This document shows positions 8,857 to 16,242 of a stretch of 64,000 bases of DNA, piece by piece; position 1 is the stretch's first letter; each line of letters starts with the position of its first letter. The DNA is from Zhengella mangrovi (GTDB lineage Bacteria; Pseudomonadota; Alphaproteobacteria; Rhizobiales; Rhizobiaceae): assembly GCF_002727065.1 (NCBI RefSeq), contig NZ_PDVP01000013.1, positions 62,001 to 126,000 on the forward strand. Direction: 5' to 3'. The notes below the pieces were generated by a model. The model did no database searches, was not told where the DNA came from, and saw nothing but the letters and a program-made list of their open reading frames with translations. Both the position numbers and the translations under genes were made by a program.

Positions 8857-10128
8857 ATGAGCATTTATGGCATGATGCAGACCAGCATATCCGGGATGCA
8901 GGCACAATCGAACCGCCTGTCCTCGGTTGCTGACAACATTGCGAATTCCGATACCTACGGGTACCGGCGCAGCAACGTGCTCTTCTCCACGCTGGTTGCC
9001 GGCGGCGGTGCAGGCAGCGGCGGCACCGGCACCTATACGTCCGGCAGTGTTCTCAGCCATACCGTCCGGATGGCCAACCAGCAGGGCGCGCTGGAATACA
9101 CCTCCTCGGCCACCGACCTCGCCATTTCCGGTGGCGGCTACTTCATGGTCCAGGATGCCGGCGGCCAGGTCTTCCTGACCCGCGCCGGCTCCTTCCTGCC
9201 CGATGAGCAGGGGCGGCTGGTCAACCAGAGCGGCTACTATCTGCTCGGATACCCGGCCGACGGGGCCGGCGATCCGTCCGCCAACGGCATTTCCGATCTG
9301 GAGATCGTCACGCTGGATACCTTCCAGCTGAGCGCGGTGCCGACGACCTCGGGATACCTGCGTGGCAACCTGCCCGCCGGGGCGGATATCGTCACCGGCA
9401 ACACGCCGTCCTCCAACGCTGCCGACGCGACCTTCACCAACAAGATCTCGATGGTGACCTACGACAACCTTGGCGGCGAGGTGGTCCTGGATGTCTATTA
9501 CACCAAGACGGCCGACAACACCTGGGAGGTCACGGTCTACGACGCGGCCGATGCCGACCCGACCAGCGGCGGCTTCCCCTATTCCTCGGCCGCGCTCTCG
9601 ACCGACACCATGAGCTTCGATCCGACGACCGGCCAGCTCGATCCCGCTTCGGCGACGTCGCTGTCGATGACCATTCCCAACGGCGCCACCTTCGACCTCG
9701 ACATTTCCGACTTCACCCAGCTCGAGGCCGAGTTCGGCATTTCCGATGCCAACACCGATGGCCGTCCCCCCTCGACGATCAGCAGCGTGCAGGTGTCCGA
9801 GGACGGCTTTCTCTATGGCCAGTACGAGGACGGCTCGTTCCGTGACCTTTACCGGATTCCGCTGGGATCGGTCGCCAATCCGTCCGCGCTTCGCGCGGTC
9901 ACCGGCACCGTGTTTTCGCAGACGCCGGATTCGGGCGACATCATGCTGGATTTCCCGCAGCAGGGCGGGGCCGGCACGATCGTGTCATCCGCCGTCGAGC
10001 ATTCGAACGTCGATATCGCCGAGGAACTGACCAAGATGATCCAGGCCCAGCGCGGGTTCACGGCCAATTCCAAGGTCTTTCAGACGGGGTCCGATCTGAT
10101 GGACGTCGTTGTCAATCTGAAGAGGTGA
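8857..10128 (+). CDS. flgE: Flagellar hook protein FlgE
   Basis: 423 residues. The N-terminus MSIYGMMQTSISGMQAQSNRL followed by VADNIANSDTYGYRR is the conserved rod/hook helix and motif. The C-terminus has SNVDIAEELTKMIQAQRGFTANSKVFQTGSDLM, the matching helix that pairs with it in the hook wall. The middle is a hook-specific beta region. The protein is exported by the flagellar type III apparatus and needs FlgD for assembly. It is first of a run with flgK, flgL, flaF, flbT and flgD, and its promoter carries the strongest candidate FtcR site. Length is normal for alphaproteobacteria. Confidence 0.96.
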   Translation: MSIYGMMQTSISGMQAQSNRLSSVADNIANSDTYGYRRSNVLFSTLVAGGGAGSGGTGTYTSGSVLSHTVRMANQQGALEYTSSATDLAISGGGYFMVQDAGGQVFLTRAGSFLPDEQGRLVNQSGYYLLGYPADGAGDPSANGISDLEIVTLDTFQLSAVPTTSGYLRGNLPAGADIVTGNTPSSNAADATFTNKISMVTYDNLGGEVVLDVYYTKTADNTWEVTVYDAADADPTSGGFPYSSAALSTDTMSFDPTTGQLDPASATSLSMTIPNGATFDLDISDFTQLEAEFGISDANTDGRPPSTISSVQVSEDGFLYGQYEDGSFRDLYRIPLGSVANPSALRAVTGTVFSQTPDSGDIMLDFPQQGGAGTIVSSAVEHSNVDIAEELTKMIQAQRGFTANSKVFQTGSDLMDVVVNLKR

Positions 10129-10178
10129 TCGCGGGTCGCCGCATGACGGGCGGCGGCCGCGAGTGGAGGCAGTAGGGT

Positions 10179-11642
10179 ATGTCACTATCAGCAGTGCTCT
10201 ACACGGCCCAGAATTCGCTGTTCAACCTGTCCAGCCGGGCGGGCGTGACCGCGCGCAACATCCAGAATGCCTCCGATCCGACCTATGCGCGCCGCGCCGC
10301 GGTGCTCGAAACCTCCGAGAACGGCGCCTCGATCGTCACCATCGACCGTGCCGCAAACGCGCGCGTTGCCGCATCGTCGCGCGATGCCCTGTCCCAGGCG
10401 TCGGCGCAGGACCGGATCAGCGAGACCGTCAAGGAACTCGCCCTTGCCCTGAACGGCAGCGATGGCTCCCTGTCGCCGTCCTCGCTGCTGTCCGGGCTCC
10501 ACGACGCGCTCCAGATCTACAGTTCGAACCCGAGCGACACGCTGCAGGCCAATGCCGTGGTCGAATCCGCCCGCACGCTGGCGACTTCGATCAGGGGTGC
10601 CGCCAACGAGATTCACGCGCTGCGCGCCCGGATGGATGGCGATATCGCGGCCGCAGCCGAGGACCTGCGCACGCTTCTCGACGATTTCCACGACGTCAAC
10701 ACGGGCATCGTCAAGGCGAACCTGCGCGGAACCGACGCCAACGACCTGCTGGATCGCCGCGACAAGCTGCTCGGCCAGATCGCCGAGATCGTGCCGGTCA
10801 CGGTGACCGAGCGTGACAACGGCGACGTCATGCTGACCACGGCCAATGGCGCCATGCTCTTCGAGACCACGCCTCGGTCGATCAGCTTCACGCCCAAGGT
10901 CGCCTATGGCCCGGGCGAGGTCGGCAACGTGTTCCGTATTGACGGCGTGCCGGTCAATCCCGGCGCCGGCGCGGACTCCTCGTCCACCGGAAGCATCGCC
11001 GCCATGCTTCAGTTGCGCGACGAATTCGCACCGAAGGCCGAAACGCAGATCGACGAGATCGCCCGCGGCCTCGTGGCGACCTTCGCGGAAACGGACCAGA
11101 CCGGCGGCGGCCAGCCGCCCCTGGCCGGGCTGTTCTCCTGGTCCGGCGGTCCCGCGATTCCGCCCGCCGGCGTCCTGGTTCCGGGCCTTGCCGCGTCGCT
11201 GTCCGTGAACGCGCTCTACGATCCCCAGGCCGGCGGCAATGCGGCCTTCCTGCGTGATGGCGGCGCCAATGGCGCGGCCTACGTCGCCAACACCGGGGGC
11301 GGGTCGGCCTTTTCCGACCGCATCATCGCGATGACCGACGCCATGTCCGTGCCGGGGGCCTACGATGCGGCGGCCGGCCTCGACACCAATGCCAGTATCC
11401 TCGACTTCGCCAACGGAGCCCACGCCTGGCTGGAATCCTACCGGGCCGATTCCGGCGCCGCGTCGGAAACCAAGACCGCCCTTCATGCCGCCCTCAACGA
11501 CAAGCTGGTCGCTGAAACGGGCGTGAACATCGACGACGAAATGGCGTCCCTGGTGGAGATCGAGCGCTCTTACGAGGCAACAAGCCGGATCATCTCCACG
11601 GTCGACAGCATGCTGGCGGCGCTCCTCGAGGCGGCGAGGTAA
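10179..11642 (+). CDS. flgK: Hook-filament junction protein FlgK (HAP1)
   Basis: 487 residues. It starts MSLSAVLYTAQNSLFNLSSRAGVTARNIQNASDPTYARR, the HAP1 form of the axial N-terminal helix. It ends with ETGVNIDDEMASLVEIERSYEATSRIISTVDSMLAALLEAAR, the typical FlgK C-terminus. It caps the hook and forms the junction with the filament. The gene lies 50 bases after flgE and 3 bases before flgL, in one operon. The ribosome site is weak (AGTAGGGT). No defect is visible. Confidence 0.96.
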   Translation: MSLSAVLYTAQNSLFNLSSRAGVTARNIQNASDPTYARRAAVLETSENGASIVTIDRAANARVAASSRDALSQASAQDRISETVKELALALNGSDGSLSPSSLLSGLHDALQIYSSNPSDTLQANAVVESARTLATSIRGAANEIHALRARMDGDIAAAAEDLRTLLDDFHDVNTGIVKANLRGTDANDLLDRRDKLLGQIAEIVPVTVTERDNGDVMLTTANGAMLFETTPRSISFTPKVAYGPGEVGNVFRIDGVPVNPGAGADSSSTGSIAAMLQLRDEFAPKAETQIDEIARGLVATFAETDQTGGGQPPLAGLFSWSGGPAIPPAGVLVPGLAASLSVNALYDPQAGGNAAFLRDGGANGAAYVANTGGGSAFSDRIIAMTDAMSVPGAYDAAAGLDTNASILDFANGAHAWLESYRADSGAASETKTALHAALNDKLVAETGVNIDDEMASLVEIERSYEATSRIISTVDSMLAALLEAAR

Positions 11643-11645
11643 GCC

Positions 11646-12683
11646 ATGAAAATCCAGTCCGTCTCCACCCTCTCCATGGCAACGGCGCTCCGGATGTCAA
11701 TCCGGGCGACGCAGGCCGCCATGGTCACGGCCCAGCAGGAAACCGTGACCGGCCAGAAGGCCGATCCGGCCCGCGAACTCGGAACCCGCAACGGCTTTCG
11801 CCTGTCGCTGCAGCGCGAGTCCGAGCGGCTCGATTCGATCCTGACGACCAACGAGCTTGCCCGCACCCGCATGACCGCGGCGCAGACCGCGATGTCGCAG
11901 TTCTCCGACATGACCGGCAATGCCATGCAGGTATTCAATGCCGCGCTCAGCGGCACCGGGTCGGCCGACATGCTGCTGGATACGGCCAAAACCGCGCTTC
12001 AGGACCTCACCAACGTCATGAACACCGCGGTCAACGGCGAATACATCTTTGCCGGCGTGAATGCCGACGCCAGGCCGCTGGCCGATTTCGAGGGCAGCGC
12101 CTGGCAGGCCGACCTCGACGCCGCCTTCCAGAGCCATTTCGGCTTTGCCAAGGACGATCCCGGTGCCGCGTCGCTGACCGCCGCCGACATGCAGGATTTC
12201 GTCGACAACGTGGCGCGTCCGCTGTTCGAGACCTCGGGCTGGCCCGGCCTTTCCGTGGCCAGCGACGATGGCATCCGCTCCCGCATATCGCAGAACCAGA
12301 CTGCCGTGACGTCCGTCTCGGCCAACGAGGCCGGCTTCAAGGATGCCTTCTTCGCGCTGACCATGGCGTCGAACTTCGTCAACTCCGGCATTTCCGGCGC
12401 CGCGCGCCACGAACTGATCCGCCAGACGGGCGAGGGGCTCGGCAATTCCGCGACCAACGTGACGCTCGTCCAGGGCCGGCTCGGCCTTGTCGAGAACCAG
12501 GTCTCCGACGCCAGCGAGCGCATGACGCTGCAGAAGAACTACATGTCCGATCTCGCCACCGAAATGGGGTCGGTTGACCCCTACGAGGCAGCAACCCGCA
12601 TGACCAACCTGCTCAACCAGCTGGAAACGGCCTACACGCTGACCCAGCGCGTTCAGTCCCTGTCACTGACCCGGTATCTGTAG
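11646..12683 (+). CDS. flgL: Hook-filament junction protein FlgL (HAP3)
   Basis: 345 residues, homologous to flagellin at both ends. The N-terminus is MKIQSVSTLSMATALRMSIRATQAAMVTAQQETVTGQKADPARELG. The C-terminus has VENQVSDASERMTLQKNYMSDLATEMGSVDPYEAATRMTNLLNQLETAYTLTQRVQSLSLTRYL, characteristic of FlgL. With FlgK it joins hook to filament. It follows flgK by 3 bases. After its stop there are 140 bases before flaF, including a hairpin GCCAGC/GCTGGC at 12736-12752, so flaF may be partly separated from the hook genes. Confidence 0.95.
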   Translation: MKIQSVSTLSMATALRMSIRATQAAMVTAQQETVTGQKADPARELGTRNGFRLSLQRESERLDSILTTNELARTRMTAAQTAMSQFSDMTGNAMQVFNAALSGTGSADMLLDTAKTALQDLTNVMNTAVNGEYIFAGVNADARPLADFEGSAWQADLDAAFQSHFGFAKDDPGAASLTAADMQDFVDNVARPLFETSGWPGLSVASDDGIRSRISQNQTAVTSVSANEAGFKDAFFALTMASNFVNSGISGAARHELIRQTGEGLGNSATNVTLVQGRLGLVENQVSDASERMTLQKNYMSDLATEMGSVDPYEAATRMTNLLNQLETAYTLTQRVQSLSLTRYL

Positions 12684-12823
12684 AAAGGGAGTAACCTTGA
12701 TCCATATCGCCCCCCCTTTCGAGTCCCGGTACCCCGCCAGCATGAGGCTGGCCGGACATCCCGAATGTTGGAACGGTCCCGCGGCGGCCCGCTCCATGCC
12801 CTCAGCCATTCAGGAGGGCTGAC

Positions 12824-13171
12824 GTGTATATTCACAAGTACGAAGAAATTCAGACCGATGACCTTGAGGAGGCCCGCGCGCGTGAACGCGAGGCCTTCGA
12901 CCAGTCGATCGACATGCTGCAGGCAGCCAAGGCTGCAGGCGCAAAGTCGATCGAAGCCATCCACGCGCTTCACTTCACGGCGAAGGTCTGGATGGCGCTG
13001 ATGACCGATCTGGCCGACCCGGAAAACGCACTTCCCAAGGAAGTGCGGGCCAGCCTTCTCAGTATCGGCATCTGGATGCTGCGCACGGTCGACGAGATCA
13101 GACAGGAAAGGTCGGAAAACTTCGATGGCCTGATCGACATTTCAAAAATCATTCGGGACGGAATACGATGA
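12824..13171 (+). CDS. flaF: Flagellin biosynthesis regulator FlaF
   Basis: 115 residues from a GTG at 12824 with GGAGGG upstream. It is an all-helical small protein with Tyr/Gln-rich start and DLADPENALPKEVRASLLSIGIWMLRTVDEIR, the FlaF family signature. In alphaproteobacteria FlaF works with FlbT to adjust flagellin translation and secretion. The stop overlaps flbT by ATGA, consistent with coupled expression of the two antagonistic regulators. The pair is essentially restricted to alphaproteobacteria and is one basis for the taxonomic call. Confidence 0.94.
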   Translation: MYIHKYEEIQTDDLEEARAREREAFDQSIDMLQAAKAAGAKSIEAIHALHFTAKVWMALMTDLADPENALPKEVRASLLSIGIWMLRTVDEIRQERSENFDGLIDISKIIRDGIR

Positions 13172-13626
13172 AAAGCACGTTCAAGATTTCGCTGAAAGCG
13201 AACGAAAAGATCTACATCAATGGCGCGGTTCTGCGTGTTGACCGCAAGACCGCCATCGAGATCCTCAACGATGTGAACTTTCTCCTGGAAAACCACATCC
13301 TCCAGGCATCCGATGCGACGACGCCGCTCAAGCAGCTCTATTTCATCGTCCAGATCATGCTGATGGCGCCGAACGAAACCGACCCGGCCATGGTGGTCTA
13401 CAAGAACCAGATGCCCGGCCTGCTGGCAGCCTTCGAGAACGAGCATATCCTGTCCGAGCTGAAGGATATCGACCGGATGGTTCATCAGAAGATGTACTTC
13501 GAGGCCATGCGGTCCACCCGCGCGCTGTTCCCGCTCGAAGCCCAGATCCTGGCCAGCGCTCCGTCCACCGAAATGCCCATGGCCGAGAGCGAATTCATGG
13601 GCGCCAACAGGATGGCCATGCGATGA
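13168..13626 (+). CDS. flbT: Flagellin mRNA regulator FlbT
   Basis: 152 residues. It starts MKSTFKISLKANEKIYINGAVLRVDRKTAIEILNDVNFLLENHIL, which is the FlbT family signature. FlbT binds the leader of flagellin mRNA in Caulobacter and limits its translation; in Brucella its role is closer to an activator. It overlaps flaF upstream and flgD downstream by ATGA each. The two flagellin genes it would act on are at 22515-23432 and 24310-25230; the hairpin at 24162-24191 before the second is a candidate region to inspect. Confidence 0.95.
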   Translation: MKSTFKISLKANEKIYINGAVLRVDRKTAIEILNDVNFLLENHILQASDATTPLKQLYFIVQIMLMAPNETDPAMVVYKNQMPGLLAAFENEHILSELKDIDRMVHQKMYFEAMRSTRALFPLEAQILASAPSTEMPMAESEFMGANRMAMR

Positions 13627-14027
13627 CACCGGTATCAGCGACAACCGCGGCGGCCACGCCGTCCGCGCCTGCCAGCCAGGCCAGCACGAGCAACATGCTC
13701 AACTACGACACCTTCCTGCAGATCCTGGTGACGGAAATGCAGAACCAGGATCCGACGGAGCCCATGGATGCGAGCCAGTATGTCTCGCAGCTCGCCAGCT
13801 TCTCCAACGTCGAGCAGAACATCCAGACCAACAACAAGCTGGATATCCTCCTCGCCGCCTCGGTCGTCTCGCAGGCCGGCAGCGTGATCGGTCACACGAT
13901 CACCAGCGCCGATGGCAATGTCACCGGTGTGGTATCCGAAGTCCGCATCGGCTCGTCCGGCCTGATTGCCATCCTCGAGGATGGCACCGAAGTGCCCGTG
14001 ACGGTTGGAACGGTCATCAGCGAATGA
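13623..14027 (+). CDS. flgD: Hook assembly scaffold FlgD (short form)
   Basis: 134 residues. The conserved FlgD N-terminal part is present: LNYDTFLQILVTEMQNQDPTEPMDASQYVSQLASFSNVEQNIQTNNKLD. The C-terminal beta domains of enteric FlgD are reduced to about 45 residues, the usual state in rhizobia. FlgD forms the cap under which FlgE polymerises. It overlaps flbT (ATGA) and fliQ (ATGA), so flaF-flbT-flgD-fliQ form one tight unit. Confidence 0.94.
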   Translation: MTPVSATTAAATPSAPASQASTSNMLNYDTFLQILVTEMQNQDPTEPMDASQYVSQLASFSNVEQNIQTNNKLDILLAASVVSQAGSVIGHTITSADGNVTGVVSEVRIGSSGLIAILEDGTEVPVTVGTVISE

Positions 14028-14290
14028 ATGCGACCGACGCCCTCGACCTGGTCCAGTTCTCCATCTGGACGGTGATCGTGGTGGCCGCCCCGGCGGTCCT
14101 CCCGGCCATGGTCGCCGGCGTCGTCATCGCGTTGCTGCAGGCCTTGACCCAGGTCCAGGAGGTCACGCTGACCTTCGTGCCGAAGATCATGATCGTCTTC
14201 TTTTCCACAACGCTCGCCGCCGGGTTCGTCGGCAGCAAGCTGCTGATCCTGACCAACGTGCTCTACGGGCGGATCGCCTCGGGGTTCTAG
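14024..14290 (+). CDS. fliQ: Flagellar export protein FliQ
   Basis: 88 residues, two membrane helices (about 14-38 and 48-75), full family length. The string PAMVAGVVIALLQALTQVQEVTLTFVPKI is the FliQ signature. FliQ is part of the FliPQR gate of the flagellar type III secretion channel. In related genomes it is followed closely by flhA and fliR; here that order is kept but 1.95 kb separate fliQ from flhA, including the repeat array that begins two bases after its stop. Confidence 0.96.
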   Translation: MNATDALDLVQFSIWTVIVVAAPAVLPAMVAGVVIALLQALTQVQEVTLTFVPKIMIVFFSTTLAAGFVGSKLLILTNVLYGRIASGF

Positions 14291-14292
14291 AG

Positions 14293-14650
14293 CAATTCCA
14301 GCGAAAGTGGACGCCGGTTTCGCGTCCGGAATTGCGCCGGGAAAACTGAATTCCAGCGAAAGTGGACGCCGGTTTCGCGTCCGGAATTGCGCCAGGGAAA
14401 ACTCAATTCCAGCGAAAGTGGACGCCGGTTTCGCGTCCGGAACTGCGCCAGGGAGAACTCAATTCCAGCGAAAGTGGACGCCGGTTTCGCGTCCGGAATT
14501 GCGCCGGGAAAACACAATTCCAGTGAAAGTGGACGCCGGTTTCGCGTCCGGAATTGCACCGGGAAAACTCAATTCCCGCGAAGTGGATACCGGTTTCGCG
14601 TCCGGAATTGCGTCGGGAAAACTGAATTCCAGCGAAAGTGAACGCCGGGT
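14293..14650. repeat. Tandem array of seven 54-56-bp hairpin repeats
   Basis: Units begin at AATTCC at 14294, 14349, 14405, 14461, 14516, 14571 and 14625. Six are near identical and the seventh is decayed. Each unit has outer arms AATTCC and GGAATT. Inside are two stems that cannot form together: GCGAAA with TTTCGC, or GGACGC with GCGTCC. Single copies of palindromes of this type (ending CGTCCGGAATTGCG) are, as I recall, common between genes in Hyphomicrobiales; a clean tandem run is less usual. Reading frames through the array are low-complexity artefacts because it lacks stops. Confidence 0.95.
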
Positions 14651-14810
14651 TCCGGTCTGTGATCTTGTCGAAATCAGTATCGTCCAGAATTTTATTAAAA
14701 TTAGCCTATAATAGATAGTTTAACTACTAATTTAAGTAAGTAGTGATATACGGCGAAAGATCATGTACTGGCAGCCCGCACCGGGTGCATGACCGCGCCG
14801 GAAGGACGGC
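14651..14810. other. AT-rich leader before small orphan gene
   Basis: After the repeat array the composition changes sharply: 14690-14755 is mostly A and T in a high-GC window. It contains TATAAT at 14707-14712, though no good -35 is seen 17 bases before. A small palindrome GCACC-G-GGTGC is at 14779-14789. Probably the promoter and leader of the gene at 14811, and possibly acquired DNA. Confidence 0.5.
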
Positions 14811-15119
14811 ATGTCGTTGAGCCGCCAACACGAAATACTGGAAAGCATGTTGGATACGCTTCTCAACCAGCTCGATCATGGCGACCGGATGCTGATCGCC
14901 GCGATCGAGGACGATGATGTGTCGGAGATCAACGAGATCGACCGGCGGCTCGGCTCGACCTGGCAATCCATCCTGGCCTATGCCCCTCGCGATGACCACG
15001 ACAAGCGCCGCTTGTTCGTGTACCTGATCGACTACATGCTCCAAGCCACCGGTTCGGGCGAAGGCCACATGCGCGACATTCGCGACAAGCTCGTCGCGCT
15101 CTTCGACACGAACGGCTAA
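14811..15119 (+). CDS. Small alpha-helical protein, paralogue of the gene at 22019
   Basis: 102 residues, start supported by GAAGGA. I do not recognise a named family. It is predicted helical and shares the pattern ILAYxP...FxYLxxML with the 96-residue product at 22019-22309, and the two align over about 80 residues without large gaps, so they are paralogues. Both lie in breaks of the flagellar cluster behind AT-rich leaders. Size and helicity recall flagellar chaperones such as FlgN or FliT, but no diagnostic motif supports this. The stop overlaps the end of the convergent gene at 15116 by four bases. Confidence 0.65.
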   Translation: MSLSRQHEILESMLDTLLNQLDHGDRMLIAAIEDDDVSEINEIDRRLGSTWQSILAYAPRDDHDKRRLFVYLIDYMLQATGSGEGHMRDIRDKLVALFDTNG

Positions 15120-15664
15120 GGTCCGCGCCGCGCCGCAGACCTGGCGAATGGCCCCCGCTTTGATCCGGCCCGGTCCGCAGGGATGCTGCGAAGCTGCAGA
15201 CAGTCCGTTCTCACCGGGAAATTGCCGGCCGGTTGCCTGCTCAGGCAGACCTTGTATCGGCCTTCCCTTGCCGGCAGGGCGCCGCTGACCACGAGCAGGA
15301 AACTGCCGGACGCACCCGCCGCGATCCGCGCTGGAAAGCCGATGAGCCGCATTCGGCTGGACGCCGGGTCCGGGGAGACCGTCAACGCAACCTGCACATC
15401 CTCTTTTCCGGGATTGCGGATATGCAGGCGGAAACCCGCCTCCGGTCCGAGATGGATGGCCATGTCATTGACCGCGAAGAAATCCCGATGGTCGGCGGCT
15501 GGCACGTGGCCGGAAAATGACAGTCCCGCAGCCTGCGCCGCGCCGGCACCGCTGACCGCAAGAAAGCAGGCTGCAAGACCGGCGATGCGCTGAAGCGGCC
15601 GGGAAGGAGGCGGCGGCGTCCGTCTTGCGAAGGAACGGCCGCGGGGGCGGGCGAAAAAGGGCAT
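15116..15664 (-). CDS. Predicted secreted protein, unknown function
   Basis: 182 residues if started at ATG 15664; upstream starts up to 15778 are possible and none has a clear ribosome site. A basic region is followed by a signal peptide (RIAGLAACFLAVSGAGAAQA), then about 110 residues with beta-rich spacing: FRLHIRNPGKEDVQVALTVSPD and ASGSFLLVVSGALPAREGRYKVCL. This looks like a small immunoglobulin-like or adhesin-like fold, a guess from strand pattern. It is convergent with the gene at 14811 and sits inside the gap between fliQ and flhA, where neighbouring flagellar genes are all on the plus strand. Confidence 0.55.
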   Translation of the reverse strand: MPFFARPRGRSFARRTPPPPSRPLQRIAGLAACFLAVSGAGAAQAAGLSFSGHVPAADHRDFFAVNDMAIHLGPEAGFRLHIRNPGKEDVQVALTVSPDPASSRMRLIGFPARIAAGASGSFLLVVSGALPAREGRYKVCLSRQPAGNFPVRTDCLQLRSIPADRAGSKRGPFARSAARRGP

Positions 15665-16186
15665 GGAGTCCGGTCGGGCGCGGTCGCGACGCATGGGATG
15701 CAGCGATGGCGCGGCAATGCGTGCGGGGAGATCGGGAAAACATGCCGGGACACGGCGCTGCGAGCCGGTTTCATACACGTTGCCCGGGGCAAGCTCGCAG
15801 GCATAGTGAACACCAGCCGGGTTGACGGGTCGTTGAGAAATTGTTCGGGATTTGAACGATGGCCAGCGCGGCCTTCGCGAAAAAAAAGAGGCGGCAGCCG
15901 GGACATAAAGTGGCAGGGATATGGCCCGGCTGTCCGCCCACTAGGTTGATCGGATCAACCTGTAAGTTAATGCTGTCAAAGGAGAACCGTGGCCGCGACC
16001 GGGCGACCCGCAAGCGGGCAGCAATCAAGATTCGAGGTCGGGCGGTTCAGGACATCCGGTGCATACCGGGCCGCGAAGTTGCATCATGCAAGGTCCGGGA
16101 AGGACTGTTCGCTTGGCTTCTGGGTAGCCTGTCAGCTCTTAATTTCACGTTAAGCCGGAATTTACAGATCGAGGCTTCCTGCCGTG
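15665..16186. other. Intergenic region with a perfect 19-bp palindrome
   Basis: No convincing gene. At 15943-15961 AGGTTGATC, a single G, and GATCAACCT form a perfect palindrome with 9-bp arms. It resembles an operator but differs from the FNR/FixK box, where TTGAT and ATCAA are four apart, not three. GGAGA at 15981 is followed by a GTG at 15989 that opens a 54-codon frame ending at 16153; its content is not persuasive. Close to flhA the DNA becomes AT-richer. Confidence 0.5.
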
Positions 16187-16215
16187 ATTTTCGCACAAGC
16201 TAGAGCGTCTAACCT
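16187..16215 (+). promoter_or_regulatory. Candidate FtcR-dependent promoter of flhA
   Basis: Core CGCACAAG (16192-16199), ten bases, TAACCT (16210-16215). The upstream half ATTTTCG is more diverged than in the other sites. The distance from TA to the ATG at 16243 is 33, in line with the other promoters, which favours that start over a TTG at 16225. Confidence 0.6.
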
Positions 16216-16242
16216 GCGGGGCAATTGTTGCCATCGAAGAGA

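Noticed and set aside
14293-14650. CRISPR array
   Set aside because: There are no unique spacers; the whole 55-bp unit repeats in tandem.
14307-14711. Long frames on both strands through the repeat region
   Set aside because: They consist of the translated 55-bp repeat and exist only because the unit has no stop; fliQ ends before the array.
15945-15959. FNR/FixK box
   Set aside because: TTGAT and ATCAA are separated by three bases; the family needs four.
15859-16203. Possible 114-residue protein and a 54-codon frame with GGAGA upstream before flhA
   Set aside because: Composition is not protein-like, the first spans the perfect palindrome and reaches the flhA promoter motif, and no family resemblance is seen.
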